Positions 23,536 through 24,303 of a stretch of DNA of 24,303 nucleotides are shown here, in pieces; positions within the stretch are counted from its first letter, which is position 1, and each line of letters opens with the position of its first letter. The notes under the pieces are model-generated. The model saw nothing but the letters and a program-made list of their open reading frames with translations, made no database searches and was not told the DNA's origin. The stretch comes from Bacillota bacterium (lineage in GTDB: Bacteria; Bacillota; Clostridia; Lachnospirales; Lachnospiraceae), in the NCBI GenBank assembly GCA_023415595.1, contig JAEZJW010000182.1, positions 1 to 24,303 on the forward strand, given 5' to 3'. The position numbers and the translations under genes were made by a program.

Positions 23536-24303
23536 ACGATACTTTCGGAAAACCAATTAAATATCCCTTAAGGCGGAAGCTCTTCATGGTAGCAGCTATC
23601 ATCATCCTGCCGATGATCATTCTCTCGGTTTACCAGATAGCGGCCCTGCACAATTACAGTACGGCATATGACGAAATCCTGCGAAGGATTACTTCGGCGA
23701 ACAATTATAACCTCAATTTTAAAGAGGAAATGGACGAAAGCATGTACAAGATCGTGGTAGAAGCAGAAACCTTTGAGTCCATAGACAATAATATCGATTT
23801 AAAAAATCCGTACAAGCTGATAGATGCAGCAAGAGATAATTTTACCTATCTGCAGAAGATAACCTCGAGCAGAGAAAGTCTGGATTGGATCAAACGTATA
23901 TTGCTCAATCTGGATACCCTTGAGGACAGAATTAATGAAATACGGGATAATCTGAAGCAGTCAGGCCACTATGAAGAAAATATCGAGATGCTGGAATCGA
24001 ATATCTATATTCTTACTGAGCTGTTTCAGGAAGAAATTCAATATTTCATATATTATGAGACCCAAAATCTCGAAGTGATAAGGCAGAGTCTGAATAAGCA
24101 GGTAACAGAAGTTATTGTGACGATTATTGTGGCATTATCCTCCATTATTGCCGCATCCGTTCTCGTGAATATTCTAGTGACAGACAGTATTACAAAGCCG
24201 ATCAGGATGTTATGCGATAAGACAGCTATGGTTGCTAAGGGAGATTTTACAGCGAGGACAACCTGTGACAATCATGATGAATTATCCATCCTGTCCGAAA
24301 GCT
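23532..24303 (+). CDS. YesM-like sensor histidine kinase, N-terminal part (cut by window edge)
   Basis: An open frame of 257 codons from the ATG at 23532 to the window end with no stop. It starts MNDTFGKPIKYPLRRKLFMV, has a membrane segment at about residues 19-40 (VAAIIILPMIILSVYQIAAL), a 150-residue extracellular sensor region rich in charged helices, a second membrane segment at about residues 199-217 (VIVTIIVALSSIIAASVLV), and the start of a HAMP linker (ITKPIRMLCDKTAMVAKGDF). Kinase and ATPase domains lie beyond the window. The overlap with the response regulator marks it as the partner sensor, probably for an extracellular sugar or sugar-binding protein. Confidence 0.88.
   Translation, partial: MNDTFGKPIKYPLRRKLFMVAAIIILPMIILSVYQIAALHNYSTAYDEILRRITSANNYNLNFKEEMDESMYKIVVEAETFESIDNNIDLKNPYKLIDAARDNFTYLQKITSSRESLDWIKRILLNLDTLEDRINEIRDNLKQSGHYEENIEMLESNIYILTELFQEEIQYFIYYETQNLEVIRQSLNKQVTEVIVTIIVALSSIIAASVLVNILVTDSITKPIRMLCDKTAMVAKGDFTARTTCDNHDELSILSES

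Noticed and set aside
24053..24271. 72-residue - strand frame at the right edge
   Set aside because: It is opposite the second membrane segment and HAMP region of the histidine kinase, which is open and well supported on the + strand.
1..24303. Search for tRNA, rRNA, CRISPR repeats, insertion sequences, phage or toxin-antitoxin genes
   Set aside because: No repeated spacer pattern, transposase motif, terminal inverted repeats or RNA gene core was seen by eye.

Overview
The window looks like chromosomal DNA from a low-GC, anaerobic, plant-fibre-degrading Firmicute, most likely Lachnospiraceae-like (Lachnoclostridium/Anaerocolumna type). This is inferred from codon use, strong AGGAGG-type ribosome sites, consensus TTGACA/TATAAT promoters, a GH120 beta-xylosidase, a glycyl-radical enzyme with its activase, a DUF5596-type acyltransferase and a YesN/YesM-type two-component pair. 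I see no rRNA, tRNA, CRISPR array, transposase or phage genes. Species-level assignment is not possible from the sequence alone.

Layout. (1) 1-4040, + strand: the tail of an unknown gene, then a probable operon of GH120 beta-xylosidase, YgiD-type extradiol dioxygenase and pirin, closed by a strong terminator. (2) 4070-8124, - strand: an ArsR regulator with a consensus promoter and operator, a decayed half of a thioredoxin-like gene with a second operator-like site, then a glycyl-radical enzyme and its radical-SAM activase overlapping by 4 bp. (3) 8300-10351, - strand: a MarR regulator and a MATE exporter, with tandem palindromes over the MarR promoter. (4) 10429-13730, + strand: a squalene-cyclase-like barrel protein, an acyltransferase fused in frame to a feruloyl-type esterase, and a small membrane protein. 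(5) 13798-16577: two VOC proteins, a divergent WYL regulator and a ferritin. (6) 16576-21770: a DUF1593 protein, DUF1697, a histidine phosphatase, an MFS transporter, a flavodoxin-like protein and DUF2200. (7) 21910 to the end: a YesN-like response regulator and a YesM-like histidine kinase cut by the window edge.

How the parts fit. The xylosidase, the feruloyl-type esterase and the YesMN-type sensor fit growth on xylan-rich plant material. ArsR, MarR/MATE, VOC proteins, ferritin and flavodoxin form a stress-defence background. The points most worth a second look are: the glycyl-radical enzyme, whose active-site loop reads GCVQP where the dehydratase/lyase types have GCVEP; the acyltransferase-esterase fusion, which depends on a five-T run and keeps an intact internal ribosome site; the ArsR operon remnant with two operator copies; and an apparently O2-dependent dioxygenase beside an O2-labile radical enzyme.
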